The translations under genes and the position numbers were made by a program. This document shows positions 7,587-16,049 of a stretch of 64,000 nucleotides of DNA, in pieces (positions within the stretch are counted from its first letter, which is position 1; the number at the start of each line of letters is the position of its first letter). The notes beneath the pieces are model-generated. The model worked only from the letters and a program-made list of their open reading frames with translations, was not told the DNA's origin and made no database searches. The stretch covers positions 24,823 to 88,822 of the forward strand of contig JBMONC010000045.1 of NCBI GenBank assembly GCA_049324875.1, read 5' to 3'. The DNA is from JAWLHU01 sp049324875. Lineage in GTDB: Bacteria; Bacillota; Sulfobacillia; Symbiobacteriales; Symbiobacteriaceae.

Positions 7587-8828
7587 CTACCGGGGATCGA
7601 CGGGGCTGAGAATCAGGCCGAACCGGCGGAGCTTGACCACCACCTCGATGTCGAACTCAGCCTGCGGGTACCGCTCCGGCCAGTTGTAGGCCTCCCAGGC
7701 TTGAACCGTGGGGAACTGTGCGATCAGATGACGGCCGAAGCCGACAACGTCGGCCTCCCAGGTTTGGGTCTTCGCAATCAGCCGCTCAATCGACTCATGC
7801 ACCTGCCGCTCAATCGCCTCGTTCAGGAGCCCCTGCAGCTCCGGCTCGTCGTAGGCGGCGCCGCTCTGGACTCCCACCATTTGCGCCTCCAGGGAAATCC
7901 GGCCGTAGATGCGGGGGCGCTCGCCGGAGAGGTCGGCGTTCAGCCAGAAGGGGCGGCTCCGGCTCAACTGGACCGAGATGTACCGGTTGGGCTCCCTGGG
8001 GTCCTTGAAGACACAAAGCGCCTCCCGGAACTGATCATTGAGCATCAGCAGGTGCCGGACCTCGTCCCCTGTCAGCACCCCGACCATTCGCTGGCGGCGA
8101 AAGGCGGCTGCGCCGATCATCTCAACGTTGGTGCCGCCCGTGCGGGGAAGCTCACCGGCACGGAAGCCAGCCTCCGCCTGCGCTGACGCCGAGGCGGTCT
8201 CCTCCTTTTTCTCCTCCCCGACGGCCAGGGCCGCGTAGTAGGTGATCGGCTGGGCGAAGGCCACATCCACCCGGCTGACAAAGGCGTTCACCTGGCTCTC
8301 GGCGGGGAGCATGGCGCTTCGCCTGTACTGGTAGGTCAGCTGCTCGATATAGCGCATCGGATTCTTGTCCAGTTCGGGCTTCATCTGCGCGAGAAACTCG
8401 GCCGCCCGCTCCCGGGTGACGATCAGGAAGATGGTCTGCCGGGTCTGGCGGAACCGGGTCACCTCATCGAGCAGCACCATGCCCTCCTCCCGGGCCAGCG
8501 CCTCGTGCACGAAGAGTGCCCGGGCGTGGTGGAGGTTGACCTGGCGACCGATGTAGCTGTTGAGCATCGTGAGGGCGCCGGTCAGGCTGGGGGCTTCCAC
8601 TGTCGTCAGGGCGGTGGGCTTCTCCTCCTTCCCGCCGCCCTCCTTGCCCGCGATGTTGGCCGGTTTGGCGATGGTAACGGTGATGCTGTAGGGCATCTGC
8701 TCCCCCCTGTCCACCCCGATGGCCAGCACATAGGCGGCCTCCTCCACCTCGATCTTGTTCCAGCAGCCGGCCAGCCCGGGCAGGGTGATCAGCATGACCA
8801 GGAGGAGAGCGGCTCGCCTATGCCGCAT
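7587..8828 (-). CDS. gerC: Spore germination receptor lipoprotein, Ger(x)C family
   Basis: 413 residues from the ATG at 8828, set by AAGGGGGG 8 bases upstream; an upstream in-frame GTG would swallow that site. The N-terminus is a lipoprotein signal (LLLVMLITLPGLAGCW, lipobox LAGC). The mature start NKIEVEEAAYVLAIGVDRG and the following LTMLNSYIGRQVNLHHARALFVHEAL are typical of GerAC/GerBC proteins. It would be the C subunit anchored on the spore inner membrane. It overlaps gerB by 11 bp. Confidence 0.95.
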   Translation of the reverse strand: MRHRRAALLLVMLITLPGLAGCWNKIEVEEAAYVLAIGVDRGEQMPYSITVTIAKPANIAGKEGGGKEEKPTALTTVEAPSLTGALTMLNSYIGRQVNLHHARALFVHEALAREEGMVLLDEVTRFRQTRQTIFLIVTRERAAEFLAQMKPELDKNPMRYIEQLTYQYRRSAMLPAESQVNAFVSRVDVAFAQPITYYAALAVGEEKKEETASASAQAEAGFRAGELPRTGGTNVEMIGAAAFRRQRMVGVLTGDEVRHLLMLNDQFREALCVFKDPREPNRYISVQLSRSRPFWLNADLSGERPRIYGRISLEAQMVGVQSGAAYDEPELQGLLNEAIERQVHESIERLIAKTQTWEADVVGFGRHLIAQFPTVQAWEAYNWPERYPQAEFDIEVVVKLRRFGLILSPVDPR

Positions 8829-9918
8829 GAGCGGAGCCCCCCTTCCCACGGACCGCCGCCAGCACCCAGAGGAGCAGGGGGATGGTCAGCACTACGAAGC
8901 CGGCGGGCCGCAGCCAGTCCCGGTTGAGGCGCAGCACCTCGAGGAAGTTCTGGGGCACCAGGGCCAGGGCCATCAGGATCACAGCCGCCGGGAAGAGCAG
9001 CGGGCGGTAATAGGGGAGCCGGAGGGAGCCGGCCAGGGAGACGACGGAGGCGTGGAGCAGCACCGAGATCCGGACGGCGGCGGCGAAGAACCAGAGCATG
9101 ACGATCACCGCCTCGGTTCGCTGCAGGAACCGGCCCAGGTAGATCAGCCGGGCCAGGTTGAAGAGGGGGAAGGGGTTCTGGCTGGCGATGGGCGAGGAGA
9201 AGACGCAGACCAGGACCCAGGCTGTCAGGGCTGCCCCGATGCCGAAGTAGAGGATGCCGCGGAGCGCACTGGACCGGAGCACCCTGCCCTCCCGAAAGGC
9301 GTAGCCCACCACCAGCAGGAAGATCACCTCGGTGGCCAGCGTGCCGTAGTAGGCGCCACCGACCAGGGTGGGGATCAATCCTTGGCCCCAGAAGGGGTAC
9401 ATCAAGGTGAGATCGACGCGCGGCAGGCTGAAGAGCAGGACCAGCAGCCCACCTCCAGCCACCAGGGGCAGCAGGATCAGGGAGGCGCGCCCCACCGCCT
9501 CCAGCCCCTGGTAGGAGGCGAAGACAGCGCAGCCGATCACCACGGTGATCAGGACGCTGGGCGGGGTGTCGGGCAGGATGGCGATCAGGAAGGTCTCGGT
9601 GAAGTTCCGCACCGACAGGGCAGCGGACAAGAGCAGCCAGAGGGTGACCGGCAGGGTGAGCAGCGGCCCGAGAATGGGTCCGGCCGCCTCCACGCTGATT
9701 TCCGCCAGCCCCCGCCCGGGGAAGCGGCCCGCCAGGGCGATCATGGGAAGCAGCAGAAGCGCAGCGCTCCCGGTCATCACCAGGGCGACCTGCCACCCGG
9801 CGGGCCCCCCTACTTCAATCAGATACTGGGGCGTCTGCAGAAAGAGCGTGGCCGTCAGGACGGTCAGCACCAGGACAACGCCCTCCCGCAGGTCGATGTG
9901 CCCTTCATACTCCCCCAT
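8818..9918 (-). CDS. gerB: Spore germination receptor permease, GerAB/ArcD family
   Basis: 366 residues with about ten hydrophobic segments, including LVLTVLTATLFLQTPQYLIE near the start and the family-typical MIALAGRFPGRGLAEIS. GerB subunits belong to the APC amino-acid transporter superfamily and sense germinants such as amino acids rather than carry out bulk uptake. Translation is probably coupled to gerA (3-bp gap) and to gerC (overlap). Confidence 0.95.
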   Translation of the reverse strand: MGEYEGHIDLREGVVLVLTVLTATLFLQTPQYLIEVGGPAGWQVALVMTGSAALLLLPMIALAGRFPGRGLAEISVEAAGPILGPLLTLPVTLWLLLSAALSVRNFTETFLIAILPDTPPSVLITVVIGCAVFASYQGLEAVGRASLILLPLVAGGGLLVLLFSLPRVDLTLMYPFWGQGLIPTLVGGAYYGTLATEVIFLLVVGYAFREGRVLRSSALRGILYFGIGAALTAWVLVCVFSSPIASQNPFPLFNLARLIYLGRFLQRTEAVIVMLWFFAAAVRISVLLHASVVSLAGSLRLPYYRPLLFPAAVILMALALVPQNFLEVLRLNRDWLRPAGFVVLTIPLLLWVLAAVRGKGGSAHAA

Positions 9919-9921
9919 CGG

Positions 9922-11691
9922 CTACCCTCCCTTCTCCTCGGTGGACTGCTTCGGCGCCATCGGATCCCACGGCCGGACCACCTCTTTCTGCCGCTTCTTG
10001 TTCAGGGGGCGCAGGTGGCGGGGGCGCTCCTCCATCCGGAAGAGGGGCGGGCGGAGGGTGATGTCCCGCGCCTTCCCCCGGTGGGGGGCGGCGGGGGAGA
10101 GGTAGGGGACCCCGAAGGAGCGCTTGGCAGAGAGCAGGGTGATGATGATGAAGAGGCCGGCCGCCACCCCGTAGAAGCCAAGCACCGTGGCGAGGGCCAG
10201 CAGGGTGAAGCGCAGCAGCCGCACCCCCCAGCTCACCAGGTAGTTGGGGATGGCGAAGGAGGCGAGACCGGTTACGGCGACCACCAGGATCATGATCGGG
10301 CTGACGATCTTCGCCTCCACGGCCGCCTGGCCCAGGATCAGGGAGGCCACGAGGCCGATGGTGGGGCCGATCACGTTGGGGATGCGGGTCCCCGCCTCCC
10401 GGATCAGCTCGAAGACGATGTCCATCACCACCAGCTCGGCCACCGCCGGCATGGGAACCTGCTCACGGCTGCCGGCGATGAAGAGCAGCAGGTCGGTGGG
10501 GAGCATCTCCTGATGGTAGTTGACAATCGAGATGTAGAGGGCCGGCAGCAGCAGCGCCAGGGCGACGGCCGCCAGCCTTATGTAGCGCAGCATGGTGCCG
10601 AAGGGCCACCGGAGGTAGTAGTCCTCCGCGGTCTGGATCAGCGACCAGAAGGTGGTCGGAGCGATGACGGCGTAGGGCGTGGTGTCGACGAAGAGGGCGA
10701 CGTGGCCCTCGGAGAGGTAGGCGGCCACCCGGTCGGGGCGCTCGGTCACCATCAGGCTGGGGAGAAGGAAGCTGGGGTTGTCCTCGATGTACTGCTCCAG
10801 CACACCGGCCCCGTTGAGGATGTCGACCTTGATCGACTCCACCCGCCGCTTCGCCTCGGCCACCAGCTTGGGCGGGACGATGGTGTCGATGTACATCAGG
10901 GCGACGAAGGTCTTGCTCACCTCGCCCACGGTCAGGATCTCGGTCACCAGCCGGGGGTCCTTTACGCGGCGCCGGACCAGGGCGATGTTGACCCGCAGCG
11001 CCTCGTTGAAGGCGTCGTGGGGGCCCCAGATCACCTGCTCGTTCTTGGGCTCGCTGACGCTGCGGGCGGGAGGGCTTTTGGTCTCCACCCCCAGGGCGAC
11101 CCGGGCGCCGTCCATCAGCACCACGGTATCGCCCGCCAGCAGCGCCTCGGCGATGGAGGCCAGGTCGTACTTCTCGCTGGTCTGGTTCCCCGGGAGGAGG
11201 CGGAGCTTTACCAACTCCACGGGAAAGGGGGTGGGGGGCTCGGTCTGCCCCTGCTGGTTGTGGCCGGTCTTGGCCGCCATCAGCATCAGGGGTTGGAGGA
11301 TGTTGGTGTTGATGACCTGGGTGTTGGTCAGTCCCTCCATGAAGAGGACCGCCGCCTTGGTGGGCGGCTCCGTGGCGATAATCAACTCCCGGACGACCAG
11401 GTCCTTGTTGTCGGGCAGCCGGAACAGCTTCTTGATGCGCCGGAGGTTCTCATCGAGGCTGTAGGAGAGGTCGCCGACTTTTTCAAGGGACTCCTTCCCC
11501 CGGGGTGCAGCCTCCAGCAGGCGGTCGATGCGGGCCAGCATCGACTCGGTGTGCATCCGGGCATCGGCCAGCATGGCGGCCCCCTGCTCCTCGCTGGCGG
11601 GCTTCTCCCCCCGGTCTCCGAGGGTGAAGGTATCGTCCACCAGGGTGGCGGACGGGTCCAGCCACCGCTTCATCGCCTGCCAGATGGACAC
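9922..11691 (-). CDS. gerA: Spore germination receptor subunit A (GerA family)
   Basis: 589 residues from a GTG, with AGGGAGGGG about 7 bases upstream. The N-terminal soluble half carries GerA landmarks (RELIIATEPPTKAAVLFMEGLT, IINxx-type NTQVINTNILQPLML, LLAGDTVVLMDG). Hydrophobic helices occupy the C-terminal part (about residues 290-480), followed by the conserved FGVPYLSPAAPHRGKARDI tail. First gene of the gerA-gerB-gerC-small protein operon. Confidence 0.96.
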   Translation of the reverse strand: MSIWQAMKRWLDPSATLVDDTFTLGDRGEKPASEEQGAAMLADARMHTESMLARIDRLLEAAPRGKESLEKVGDLSYSLDENLRRIKKLFRLPDNKDLVVRELIIATEPPTKAAVLFMEGLTNTQVINTNILQPLMLMAAKTGHNQQGQTEPPTPFPVELVKLRLLPGNQTSEKYDLASIAEALLAGDTVVLMDGARVALGVETKSPPARSVSEPKNEQVIWGPHDAFNEALRVNIALVRRRVKDPRLVTEILTVGEVSKTFVALMYIDTIVPPKLVAEAKRRVESIKVDILNGAGVLEQYIEDNPSFLLPSLMVTERPDRVAAYLSEGHVALFVDTTPYAVIAPTTFWSLIQTAEDYYLRWPFGTMLRYIRLAAVALALLLPALYISIVNYHQEMLPTDLLLFIAGSREQVPMPAVAELVVMDIVFELIREAGTRIPNVIGPTIGLVASLILGQAAVEAKIVSPIMILVVAVTGLASFAIPNYLVSWGVRLLRFTLLALATVLGFYGVAAGLFIIITLLSAKRSFGVPYLSPAAPHRGKARDITLRPPLFRMEERPRHLRPLNKKRQKEVVRPWDPMAPKQSTEEKGG

Positions 11692-11822
11692 CCGGACCCC
11701 TCCCTGTCGCGCGTCTCGGCATGGTCTAACGTGCCCTGCTGGTCGGCACGGCTATACCTGCCAGAACAGCCGCGGGCGCGCTGAGCGGCCCGTCCACCCG
11801 GGCGGGCGGAGGGCCGCTTGTG

Positions 11823-12326
11823 TCAGGGTACCGGCTGCATCCCGGCGCTCAGGTTGACCAGCTCGGGGAGGAACGGTGCGATCGACCGCTGGTTGATGAT
11901 CTGGTGCCGCACCGCCCGGAGCCGGTGGATCACTGCCGGATCGGTGCTGACGCGGACCTCGACGATGTGCGGGAACGAGGCCTGAATCTGGTCGGCCACC
12001 TTGTGGTGGACGGTCCGGTCGCCGCTGGGTAGCCCCACCAGGGCGACGTTGCCCAGGATGACCGCATCGACGGAGCCGGCGCCCGGCACGGCGGAGGCGA
12101 CGGTGGAGACGCCCTGGGACGGGTCGTCGTAGGCCGAGCCGGCGCGGGGGCTCGGGTAGCGGACGGTCCCCCGCTCCGTGGGCTCCACCTGGATGGTCGC
12201 CCCCTCGGAGACCGGCGGTGGGGCGGGTCGGTTCTGCTGCTCCGGGCGGCGGGCCGCGCCGCATCCGGCGGTCAGCGACAGGAGGAGCAGGCCGCTGACC
12301 AGCCAGCCGGGACGGATCAGGCGCAT
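11823..12326 (-). CDS. YhcN/YlaJ-family sporulation lipoprotein
   Basis: 167 residues from the ATG at 12326, where GGAAGGGGG lies 9 bases upstream. The signal LVSGLLLLSLTAGCG has a lipobox (LTAGC). After a proline-rich linker, residues about 75-165 match the YhcN/YlaJ domain: VILGNVALVGL, KVADQIQASFPHIVEVRVSTDP, and the INQRSIAPFLPELVNL tail. Homologues are spore or germination-associated membrane lipoproteins of unclear biochemical role. It lies about 130 bp upstream of gerA on the same strand and may be co-regulated during sporulation. Confidence 0.86.
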   Translation of the reverse strand: MRLIRPGWLVSGLLLLSLTAGCGAARRPEQQNRPAPPPVSEGATIQVEPTERGTVRYPSPRAGSAYDDPSQGVSTVASAVPGAGSVDAVILGNVALVGLPSGDRTVHHKVADQIQASFPHIVEVRVSTDPAVIHRLRAVRHQIINQRSIAPFLPELVNLSAGMQPVP

Positions 12327-12456
12327 CGGTTGTGGCCCCCTTCCATCTGAAATCGCATCGGTTTTATGTAGCATTCACCGGTGGATGGGCCGGTATGCAG
12401 GTGGCCGCGCAGGGTATGCTAACCGTGACGCAATCCTGCGAGAGGGGGCCTTTTTC

Positions 12457-12705
12457 GTGTGGCAACGGTTTAGCGTGAAGCTCCTGGCCCTGATGCTCGC
12501 CTTCGGCGTGCTGGCGGGCACCACCGCCTGCATGGGACCACAGCGGCGCGGCGGCGAGCAGGAGGAGACGGAGAAGAAGGAAGATAAGGAGAAGGACAAG
12601 GAGAAGGAAGAAGAGAAGGACGAGAAAAAGGACGAGAAAAAGGACGAGAAGAAGGAAGAGGGCGGCGGCAAGGAGGACGAAAAGAAAGACGAGAAGAAGG
12701 AGTAG
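12457..12705 (+). CDS. Short lipoprotein with Lys/Glu/Asp-only repeat tail
   Basis: 82 residues from GTG, with AGAGGGGG 8 bases upstream. A signal sequence (VKLLALMLAFGVLAGTTACMG) with a probable lipid-acceptor Cys is followed, from about residue 30, by an almost pure K/E/D tail built of DEKK and EKEE repeats. The tail would form a highly charged helix or disordered brush outside the membrane. No family is recognised. A terminator hairpin follows at once, so it is transcribed alone, divergently from the YhcN-like gene. Confidence 0.72.
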   Translation: MWQRFSVKLLALMLAFGVLAGTTACMGPQRRGGEQEETEKKEDKEKDKEKEEEKDEKKDEKKDEKKEEGGGKEDEKKDEKKE

Positions 12706-12706
12706 G

Positions 12707-12728
12707 GGGAGGAGCACCTCCCTCTTTT
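12707..12728 (+). terminator. Rho-independent terminator after the lipoprotein gene
   Basis: GGGAGG, loop AGCA, CCTCCC, then TCTTTT. It starts directly at the stop codon. Confidence 0.7.
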
Positions 12729-12822
12729 CATTTCCGGCCATGGACCCCAACAAAAGGAATGAGACGGCCAAAGTCGAAGTAGGTCCTACGGGTCCGGAAG
12801 ATTTGGTGATTGGGGGCGGCGT

Positions 12823-13890
12823 ATGAAGGGGATGATTCCACCGGAACGCCACGAGGTCTCCGGTGTGATCCACTGTCACAGCACCTACTCCGACGGGATG
12901 GAGCCGGTCTCGGTGATCGCCGAGGCGGCCAACCAGGCGGGGCTCGACTTCCTCCTGATGACCGACCATGACACCCTGGCCCCGCTCCACGAGCTGGGCG
13001 AGCAGTGGGTGGAGCGGACCCTCCTGCTCTTCGGGGTGGAGATCACCCCCCGGCACAACCACTACCTGGCCTACGGGGTGACGCAGTCGATCAGCCCCCA
13101 CCTGCCGCCGGCGCTCTACACGGCGGCGGTGGCGGAGCAGGGGGGGATCGGCTTCCTGGCCCATCCGGTGGAGCGCGGAAGTTCTCCCCTCGGCCAGAAT
13201 AGCTATACCTGGGAGGACTGGTCCGTCACCGCCTACACCGGCATCGAGATCTGGAACTACTTCTCCCAGTGGATCGGGGCCTGCAGCAGCCGCCTGGCCA
13301 CCGCCCGCACCCTGATCGACTGGAGGAGCGCCGTCCGGGCGCCCTACCCGGAGACCCTGGCCCGCTGGGATCAGCTGGGCCTGCAGCGCCGGGTGGTCGG
13401 CATCGGGGGGATGGACGCCCACGGGATCAAGGTGAGCCTCCTGGGGCGCCAGGTGACGCTTCACCCCTACCTCCGGGCTTTTCGGGCGATTCGGACCCAC
13501 CTGCTGCTTCCCCGCCCCTTCACCCGGGACCTGCGGACCGACCGCCTGCTGGTGATGGAGGCGCTCCGGGAGGGCTCCTGCTACGTGGCCAACCACGAGG
13601 AGGGCGACCCCACCGGCTTCCGGTTCCTCGGGCGCCGGGGCGACCAGTGGGTGGAGATGGGGCAGGAGGTGGCGATGGAGCGGCCCGGCGAGCTCTTCCT
13701 CTCCACCCGGGTCCCCTACCAGCACCGGGGGAAGCCGGTGATTCGGATCCTGAAGGACGGTGTGCCCATCGCCGAGACCCGGGACTGCGACCTGCAGGTC
13801 TGGGACCAGGGGCCCGGCGTCTACCGGGTTGAGGCCTGGCGGAACGGCCGGGGCTGGATTTTCTCCAACCCAATCTATCTACGGGGATGA
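12823..13890 (+). CDS. PHP-domain metal-dependent hydrolase
   Basis: 355 residues. The PHP (polymerase and histidinol phosphatase) signature is clear: HCHSTYSDG near residues 17-25, LLMTDHDT around 46-51, FGVEITPRHNHYLAYG, and IGFLAHPVE; a late GIGGMDAHG supplies further metal ligands. The last ~90 residues (GELFLSTRVPYQH ... VYRVEAWRNGRGWIFSNPIY) look like a beta-sandwich found in stand-alone PHP proteins. It probably cleaves a phosphoester. It is the first gene of a four-gene operon and overlaps the GH4 gene by 4 bp, so a role in the same sugar pathway is likely but unproven. Confidence 0.88.
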   Translation: MKGMIPPERHEVSGVIHCHSTYSDGMEPVSVIAEAANQAGLDFLLMTDHDTLAPLHELGEQWVERTLLLFGVEITPRHNHYLAYGVTQSISPHLPPALYTAAVAEQGGIGFLAHPVERGSSPLGQNSYTWEDWSVTAYTGIEIWNYFSQWIGACSSRLATARTLIDWRSAVRAPYPETLARWDQLGLQRRVVGIGGMDAHGIKVSLLGRQVTLHPYLRAFRAIRTHLLLPRPFTRDLRTDRLLVMEALREGSCYVANHEEGDPTGFRFLGRRGDQWVEMGQEVAMERPGELFLSTRVPYQHRGKPVIRILKDGVPIAETRDCDLQVWDQGPGVYRVEAWRNGRGWIFSNPIYLRG

Positions 13891-15185
13891 TGAGGATGAA
13901 GTTGGTGATCATCGGCGGGGCGAGCGCCTACACGCCGGATATCATCGACGGTCTGCTGAAGGAGAGGGAGCTCTTCGCCGGCGGGGAGCTCTGTCTGCAT
14001 GATGTGGACGAGGTGAACCTGAAGCTGATCCAGCGGCTGGCCCAGGGGCTGGTCCGGGCGGCGGAGGCCGATCTGAGGGTGACCGCCACCCTGGATCGGG
14101 CGGAGGCGATCGGCGGCGCCCGCTTCATCCTGACCCAGCCGCGGGTGGGCGGGTTGAAGCACCGGGCCCTGGACGAGCGGATTCCGCTGAAGCACGGGGT
14201 GATCGGCCAGGAGACCCTCGGACCCGGCGGTCTCTCCTTCGCCTGGCGGACCATCCCGGTGATCCTGGAGATCGTGGAGCAGGCCCGGCAGCTGGCGCCG
14301 GAGGCCTGGATCATCAACTACGCCAACCCGGCGGGCATGGTGACCGAGGCGGTGATCCAGCGCTTCCCCGACGCCCGGTTCATCGGGCTCTGCGACATGC
14401 CGACCGGGGTGCAGTGGGCGATCGGCAAGCTGCTGCGGGTCGACTTCCACCGCATCGCCCTGGACTATGCGGGCATCAACCACGCCGGCTGGGCCCCGCG
14501 GGTGACGCTGGACGGCGAGGAGATCACCGACCGGCTGCGCCGGTGGGTGCGGCTGCTGGGACCGGTGGCCGGGGTGCTGCCGCTGACCGAGGAGACCGGC
14601 ACGCTCCGCCTCTTCCGGGAGCATGACATGGTGCCCGACCCCTACCTGCGGTACTACTACTACACCGACCGGATCCTGAAGAAACTGCAGTCCTCGGCCA
14701 AGACCCGGGCCGAGGAGCTGATGGAGCGGCTGCCGCAGCTGTACGGTCACTATGAGGTGGTCTCGGCGCAGGACCAGCCGGTGCTGAGGCAGCACCGGGG
14801 CCACCAGTCCCACTCGGACCTGGCCTCCCAGGTGATCGCCGCCATGGCGGCCAACCGGCGGACCCGCTTCGTGATTCAGCAGCGGAACGGGGGGGCGGTG
14901 CCCAACCTGCCGGCGGATGAGGCAGCCCAATTCCCGGCCTGGGTGGACGGCGCCGGGTTTGAGCCGATCCCGCAGCCCCCCCTCCCGTCGGAGGAGGGGG
15001 AGCTGATCCGCCGGATCAAGGCGGCGGAGCGGCTCAACGTGCAGGCGGCGCTCAGCGGCGACCGGAAGCTGGCGGTGGAGGCGGCGGCGATCAACCCGCT
15101 GGTCCCGTCCCGGGCGCAGGCGGAGCGGATCGTGGAGGAGCTGCTCCACGTGCACCGGGAGTTCCTGCCCCAGTTCCACGGCTGA
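13887..15185 (+). CDS. Family 4 glycoside hydrolase, probable 6-phospho-beta-glucosidase
   Basis: 432 residues, normal for GH4. These enzymes use NAD and Mn in an oxidation-elimination mechanism on phosphorylated disaccharides. Visible motifs: the NAD loop VIIGGASAYTP (residues 7-17), LTQPRVGG, IINYANPAGMV, the metal-site FIGLCDMPTG, and AGINHAGW. The set resembles CelF/ChbF/LicH 6-phospho-beta-glucosidases more than alpha-galactosidases. Three ATG codons in the first four positions are possible starts. Together with the permease downstream it would cleave an imported 6-phospho-disaccharide. Confidence 0.92.
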   Translation: MMRMKLVIIGGASAYTPDIIDGLLKERELFAGGELCLHDVDEVNLKLIQRLAQGLVRAAEADLRVTATLDRAEAIGGARFILTQPRVGGLKHRALDERIPLKHGVIGQETLGPGGLSFAWRTIPVILEIVEQARQLAPEAWIINYANPAGMVTEAVIQRFPDARFIGLCDMPTGVQWAIGKLLRVDFHRIALDYAGINHAGWAPRVTLDGEEITDRLRRWVRLLGPVAGVLPLTEETGTLRLFREHDMVPDPYLRYYYYTDRILKKLQSSAKTRAEELMERLPQLYGHYEVVSAQDQPVLRQHRGHQSHSDLASQVIAAMAANRRTRFVIQQRNGGAVPNLPADEAAQFPAWVDGAGFEPIPQPPLPSEEGELIRRIKAAERLNVQAALSGDRKLAVEAAAINPLVPSRAQAERIVEELLHVHREFLPQFHG

Positions 15186-15213
15186 GTTCCGCGGTGAATT
15201 GAGGGGGAAGCAG

Positions 15214-16032
15214 ATGACCCACTACCTGATCGTGAACGCCGACGACTTCGGGCTGACCCCCGGGGTGAGTCGTGGGATTCTGCGCGCGCACCGGGAGGGT
15301 ATCCTCACCTCCACCACCTTCATGACCAATCTCCCCTGGGCGCCCGAGATGGCCTCCCTGCTGCGGGAGGCGCCGGATCTGGGGGTGGGGATCCACCTGA
15401 ACATCACCACCGGCAGCCCGGTGCTCCCGCCGGAGCAGGTGCCCAGCCTGGTGGTGGCGGGCGGGCGCTTTAGCCGCTCGGTGGTCCGGCTGATCGCCCG
15501 GGTCCGGCCGGAGGAGGTGGAGCGGGAGTGGGCGGCCCAGGTGGATCGGGGAATCGCCCTGCTGGGCAGGCTTCCCACCCACCTGGACACCCACCGGTTC
15601 CTCCAGGCCTACCCGCCCTTCTGTGAAGCGATGCTGGCGGTGGCCCGCCGCTTTAAGATCCCGGCGGTGCGGGTGCTGGACCCCGATTTCGTTCCCACCG
15701 GGGAGTTCCGGAGCTGGAGCCCCGCCGGCCTCCTGGTGGACCGGGCGCTCCGGCGCTCCTCGGCCGCCACCCGGCAGAGCGGCCTGCGCTGCCCGGACGC
15801 CACCCTGGCCGGCGACTTCGACCTGACCGGGCTGCTGCAGCGGCTGGACCGGGTCGGCGAGGGGGTGACCGAGCTGATCTCCCACCCAGGCGAGGTGGAT
15901 GAGCCGCTGACCCGGCTCAGCTCGCTGCAGGGGCAGCGGGCGGTGGAGCTGGCGGCGCTGACAGCGCCGGAGGCGCGGCAGCGGGTGGCGGAGCGGGGGA
16001 TCCGGCTGGTCCATTTCGGGCACCTGGGGTGA
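15214..16032 (+). CDS. ChbG/HpnK (YdjC) family carbohydrate deacetylase
   Basis: 272 residues from the ATG at 15214, with GAGGGGGAAG 3 bases upstream; an earlier in-frame TTG would overlap that site. Family motifs: LIVNADDFGLTPGVSRGI at the N-terminus (Asp-Asp metal motif), GVGIHLNITTG, LPTHLDTHRF (His ligands), and ELISHPGEVDE. ChbG removes an N-acetyl group from chitobiose-type sugars. It lies between the GH4 enzyme and the permease, the same functional partnership as chbF and chbG in the E. coli chitobiose operon. Confidence 0.9.
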   Translation: MTHYLIVNADDFGLTPGVSRGILRAHREGILTSTTFMTNLPWAPEMASLLREAPDLGVGIHLNITTGSPVLPPEQVPSLVVAGGRFSRSVVRLIARVRPEEVEREWAAQVDRGIALLGRLPTHLDTHRFLQAYPPFCEAMLAVARRFKIPAVRVLDPDFVPTGEFRSWSPAGLLVDRALRRSSAATRQSGLRCPDATLAGDFDLTGLLQRLDRVGEGVTELISHPGEVDEPLTRLSSLQGQRAVELAALTAPEARQRVAERGIRLVHFGHLG

Positions 16033-16049
16033 GGAGAAGGAGGGGCGAC

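Noticed and set aside
8755..11784. A 1009-codon plus-strand frame antisense to gerC-gerB-gerA
   Set aside because: It has the Gly/Gln/His/Asp-rich composition of a GC-rich shadow frame, no ribosome site or family motif, and lies opposite three well-identified genes.
12178..12456. Longer N-terminus for the charged lipoprotein
   Set aside because: It would overlap the divergent YhcN-like gene; the GTG at 12457 has a good ribosome site and starts a lipoprotein signal.
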